Translations under genes and position numbers: made by a program
Notes under the pieces: model-generated
What the model saw: the letters and a program-made list of their open reading frames with translations, nothing else
Database searches by the model: none
What the model was told of the DNA's origin: nothing
Source: Alsobacter soli
GTDB lineage: Bacteria; Pseudomonadota; Alphaproteobacteria; Rhizobiales; Beijerinckiaceae
Length of the DNA stretch: 64,000 nt
NCBI GenBank assembly: GCA_945883115.1
Contig: CAMCXA010000003.1
Coordinates: 26,266-90,265 of the forward strand
Direction of reading: 5' to 3'
Shown here: positions 61,510 through 64,000 of the stretch, one piece after another
Position numbering within the stretch: the first letter of the stretch is position 1
Layout: each line of letters begins with the position of its first letter

Positions 61510-62628
61510 ATGAAGGTCACAGTTGAAAGAGCAGCTTTGCTGCGCTCTCTCGGGCATGTTCATCGGGTTGTGGAACGGCGTAACACAATCCCGATCCTGT
61601 CAAACATTCTCATCCGCGCGTCAGGCTCCCTGCTTGGGTTGAAGGCGACCGATCTTGACCTCGAAGTCACCGAGTCACTCGCTGCCGATGTCGGCCAGGA
61701 GGGTGCGACGACTGTTCCAGCGCACATGCTCTATGACATTGTCCGCAAACTGCCGGACGGCGCACAAGTCTCGCTCGAAACAACCGGTGAAGCCGGCCAG
61801 ATGGTCATTCGCTCGGGCCGTTCGCGCTTTACACTGCAAACGCTCCCTGATTCCGACTTTCCGGATCTCGCAACGGGCGAGATGACCCACCGGTTCACCG
61901 TTTCCGCAGCAGAATTGCACCGCCTGATCGAGAAGACGCAGTTTGCAATCTCGACCGAGGAAACACGCTATTATTTGAACGGCATTTTCCTGCACACGAT
62001 CGACGTGATGGGGCATGCCATGTTGCGCGCTGTGGCGACCGACGGACATCGTCTCGCCCGCGTTGAGACCGACGCGCCCGATGGGTCTTCCGGCATGCCC
62101 GGCATTATCGTTCCGAGGAAAGCCGTCAGCGAGATCGTCAAGCTCGTCGAAACCGGCGTGACAGAAGTGTCAATCGAGCTTTCCACCAGCAAAATCCGCC
62201 TCACCTTCGGCGAAGTTGTGCTAACGACGAAATTGATCGATGGCACATTCCCCGATTACCAACGCGTGATCCCGACCGCGAATGACAAGTCCCTCTTCAT
62301 CGACAAATCATCCTTTGCCGCCGCCGTTGATCGCGTCTCGACCATTTCGTCCGAACGCGGTCGGGCCGTGAAGCTCGCACTGGCCGATCATCGCCTGACA
62401 CTTTCGGTGACGAACCCTGACTCCGGTTCTGCGACGGAAGAGATCGAGGTTGATTATGACCAGTCCGCCATCGAAATCGGGTTCAATGCGCGCTATCTCC
62501 TTGATATAACAGCGCAACTGGATGGTGATACAGCGTTGCTGAAACTCGCCGATTCCGGTTCCCCAACACTGATTCAAGATCGCGAGGGCGCCAGTGCCCT
62601 CTATGTTCTGATGCCGATGCGGGTGTGA
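61510..62628 (+). CDS. dnaN: DNA polymerase III beta sliding clamp
   Basis: Ring-forming clamp of 372 residues that tethers polymerase III to DNA. The start MKVTVERAALLRSLGHVHRV and the three repeated subdomains are typical, with NTIPILSNILI, the GTFPDYQRVIP block and the C-terminal ALYVLMPMRV that forms part of the protein-binding pocket. ATG 61510 is the family start; in-frame codons from 61432 were rejected because they add an unrelated tail. recF overlaps its stop (GTGA). Confidence 0.96.
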   Translation: MKVTVERAALLRSLGHVHRVVERRNTIPILSNILIRASGSLLGLKATDLDLEVTESLAADVGQEGATTVPAHMLYDIVRKLPDGAQVSLETTGEAGQMVIRSGRSRFTLQTLPDSDFPDLATGEMTHRFTVSAAELHRLIEKTQFAISTEETRYYLNGIFLHTIDVMGHAMLRAVATDGHRLARVETDAPDGSSGMPGIIVPRKAVSEIVKLVETGVTEVSIELSTSKIRLTFGEVVLTTKLIDGTFPDYQRVIPTANDKSLFIDKSSFAAAVDRVSTISSERGRAVKLALADHRLTLSVTNPDSGSATEEIEVDYDQSAIEIGFNARYLLDITAQLDGDTALLKLADSGSPTLIQDREGASALYVLMPMRV

Positions 62629-63848
62629 GCGAGGGATTGACGGACGCCGCGTCGCCGTTTCCGCCATCCCGTGTCGCGCCAATGGTCCGACGCGTGATGG
62701 TGTCGGATTTCCGCTCTTATGCCAGCCTCGACCTCACCGTGAACAGCCGGCTTGTTGTGCTGACCGGCGATAATGGCGCGGGCAAAACAAATCTTCTCGA
62801 AGCCTTGTCGCTCTTTGGCCCGGGGCGAGGTTTGCGGCGTGCCGATCTTTCCGACATGATCCGCGAGGGAGCGCCAAACGGATTTTCGGTGTCTGTTCTT
62901 CTGGATGTCGGAACAGATCAGGTGCGCCTCGGCACGGGTGCCGATCCCGCAACGCCTGATATGACAGTCACCCGAAAAGCCCGCATTGATGGCGAAACAG
63001 TTTCATCAACCACCCAATTTGCCGATTATCTCCGATTTGTCTGGCTGACTCCCGCCTTTGACGGGCTCTTTTCCGGTTCCGCGGGCGACCGTCGACGCTT
63101 CCTCGACCGTCTGGTGTTGGCCGTTGATCCCAAGCATGGCGCACGAGTCAACGCGCTCGAGCGCGCGCTTCGATCCCGCAACCGCCTTCTTGAGGACGAG
63201 CGTTCCGATCCCGCATGGCTTGATGCTATTGAGCGCGAAGTGGCGGAAACCGGCGTTGCAGTTGCGGCTGCGCGGCAGGATACGGTAGCCCGGCTCGCCG
63301 CGCTGATCACTGCTGGGCGGGATGATGCCTCGCCGTTCCCTTGGGCGATGCTGGCCATTGAAGGGCCGGTCGAACGCGAACTCCTGAGCCATGCTGCCAT
63401 CGATGTCGAGGATTTTTATCGCGGGCAATTGCGGGAGCATCGCTCGCGTGATCGCTCGGCAGGGCGCACCCTCATCGGGCCGCATGTCTCCGATCTCGCG
63501 GTCAGGCATGGCCCGAAAGATGTTCCGGCAGCGCGGTCGTCTACTGGCGAACAAAAGGCGTTGCTCGTCGGCTTGGTTCTCGCACACGCGCAATTGGTCA
63601 CCGATATGAGCGGTATCGCGCCGCTCGTATTGCTCGATGAAATCGCCGCCCATCTTGATCCGAGGCGGCGAAGCGCCTTGTTCGACACCTTGGCGGCCCT
63701 CGGCTCTCAGGTCTGGATGACAGGCGCGGATCGTGAAGCGTTTCGTGATTTGCCGTCCGGAGCCGAACAGTTTCATGTGCACGCAGGAACTGTTTTGCCG
63801 CTCGCCTGTGCGCGTGCTATCGAACCTCTCCCGCTTCCATTTGGATAA
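62625..63848 (+). CDS. recF: DNA replication and repair protein RecF
   Basis: SMC-like ATPase of about 407 residues acting with RecO and RecR to load RecA at gaps. Walker A is VLTGDNGAGKTNLLEALSLF (about 47-66), followed by the FGPGRGLRRA block, the ABC-like signature in RSSTGEQKALLVGLVLAHAQ and Walker B PLVLLDEIAAHLD. GTG 62625 overlaps the dnaN stop; ATG 62682 would remove 19 poorly conserved residues and is equally possible. The dnaA-dnaN-recF order is intact, with no gyrB following in the window. Confidence 0.93.
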   Translation: MSEGLTDAASPFPPSRVAPMVRRVMVSDFRSYASLDLTVNSRLVVLTGDNGAGKTNLLEALSLFGPGRGLRRADLSDMIREGAPNGFSVSVLLDVGTDQVRLGTGADPATPDMTVTRKARIDGETVSSTTQFADYLRFVWLTPAFDGLFSGSAGDRRRFLDRLVLAVDPKHGARVNALERALRSRNRLLEDERSDPAWLDAIEREVAETGVAVAAARQDTVARLAALITAGRDDASPFPWAMLAIEGPVERELLSHAAIDVEDFYRGQLREHRSRDRSAGRTLIGPHVSDLAVRHGPKDVPAARSSTGEQKALLVGLVLAHAQLVTDMSGIAPLVLLDEIAAHLDPRRRSALFDTLAALGSQVWMTGADREAFRDLPSGAEQFHVHAGTVLPLACARAIEPLPLPFG

Positions 63849-63852
63849 ATTA

Positions 63853-64000
63853 ATGACTTTTTCCGGCCTGCTTGTTTTTGCCATCGCCTATGCTGTCGCC
63901 GTCGCGACGCCCGGGCCGGGTGTTGCCGCTGTCCGAGCGCGGGCTTTGGCACGCGGATTTTCCGGCATGCCCGCCTTTATTCTCGGCTTTGCGATGGGCG
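63853..64000 (+). CDS. LysE/RhtB-family exporter, 3' end outside window
   Basis: The first 49 codons of a membrane protein reading MTFSGLLVFAIAYAVAVATP then GPGVAAVRARALARGF. The TPGPG motif after the first membrane segment followed by a basic loop is typical of LysE/RhtB amino-acid exporters. It starts four bases after recF. Exported substrate cannot be predicted from this fragment. Confidence 0.75.
   Translation, partial: MTFSGLLVFAIAYAVAVATPGPGVAAVRARALARGFSGMPAFILGFAMG

Noticed and set aside
1..64000. CRISPR array or prophage
   Set aside because: No regularly spaced direct repeats, cas genes or phage structural genes were seen anywhere in the window.

Overview
The window comes from an alphaproteobacterial chromosome, most likely a member of the Hyphomicrobiales (Rhizobiales). 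The evidence is gene order and content: rpmH-rnpA-yidC-engB(yihA)-argB-HAD nucleotidase-dapD-dapE, rpsT next to dnaA-dnaN-recF, MmcB, an NDUFA9-like protein and a retropepsin-like protease are arranged as in that order of bacteria. I cannot name a genus from the sequence alone.

Layout. 1-8.2 kb: a TorS-like hybrid kinase (cut by the left edge) and a TorR-like regulator converge. The regulator gene is divergent from a glycine betaine/TMAO-type ABC transporter and an MFS gene, and the shared promoter region holds a cluster of TTAACAA heptamers. 8.3-8.7 kb: a decayed IS1595-family transposase. 8.8-16.9 kb: a divergent XRE-cupin regulator and a peptide-type ABC importer with a DUF1028 protein and an ArgE-like deacylase, with TCAAG-N3/4-CTTGA operator candidates between them. 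17-28.7 kb: tRNA-Arg(ACG) and the housekeeping block rpmH to dapE, interrupted by an mqsRA toxin-antitoxin pair and a DAO-type oxidase, then NDUFA9-like and mmcB genes. 28.9-33.2 kb: rpmI-rplT-pheS-pheT. 33.3-37 kb: an L,D-transpeptidase with a frameshift in its signal peptide, a MoeB/ThiF-like gene, a phosphomannomutase and an aspartic protease.

37-46 kb: a sugar cassette with dgoA, dgoK and an SDR dehydrogenase on the minus strand, divergent from a CUT2-type ABC transporter whose permease is a tandem fusion and whose ATPase has one domain. An aminotransferase and transaldolase follow. 46.4-51 kb: an M20 amidohydrolase, the ABC-F protein Uup, a cold-shock protein and two unrecognised genes, one a predicted lipoprotein. 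51-58.6 kb: a TPP enzyme divergent from a lysine-catabolism-like operon (aminoadipate-semialdehyde dehydrogenase, a DapB paralogue lacking the catalytic histidines, glutaryl-CoA dehydrogenase, CaiB-type CoA-transferase, TSUP exporter). 58.7-64 kb: rpsT, an 800-base AT-rich gap, dnaA, dnaN, recF and the start of a LysE-family exporter.

The accessory parts are mostly uptake-plus-catabolism cassettes, each with its regulator or promoter beside it. The points most worth a second look are the TorSR pair beside an osmolyte importer with phased repeats, the cysteine-free MqsA with a conserved MqsA-type palindrome covering the toxin ribosome-binding site, the altered DapB paralogue in a lysine-degradation context, the fused-permease/single-domain-ATPase sugar transporter, and the G6 frameshift in the lipoprotein signal of the L,D-transpeptidase.
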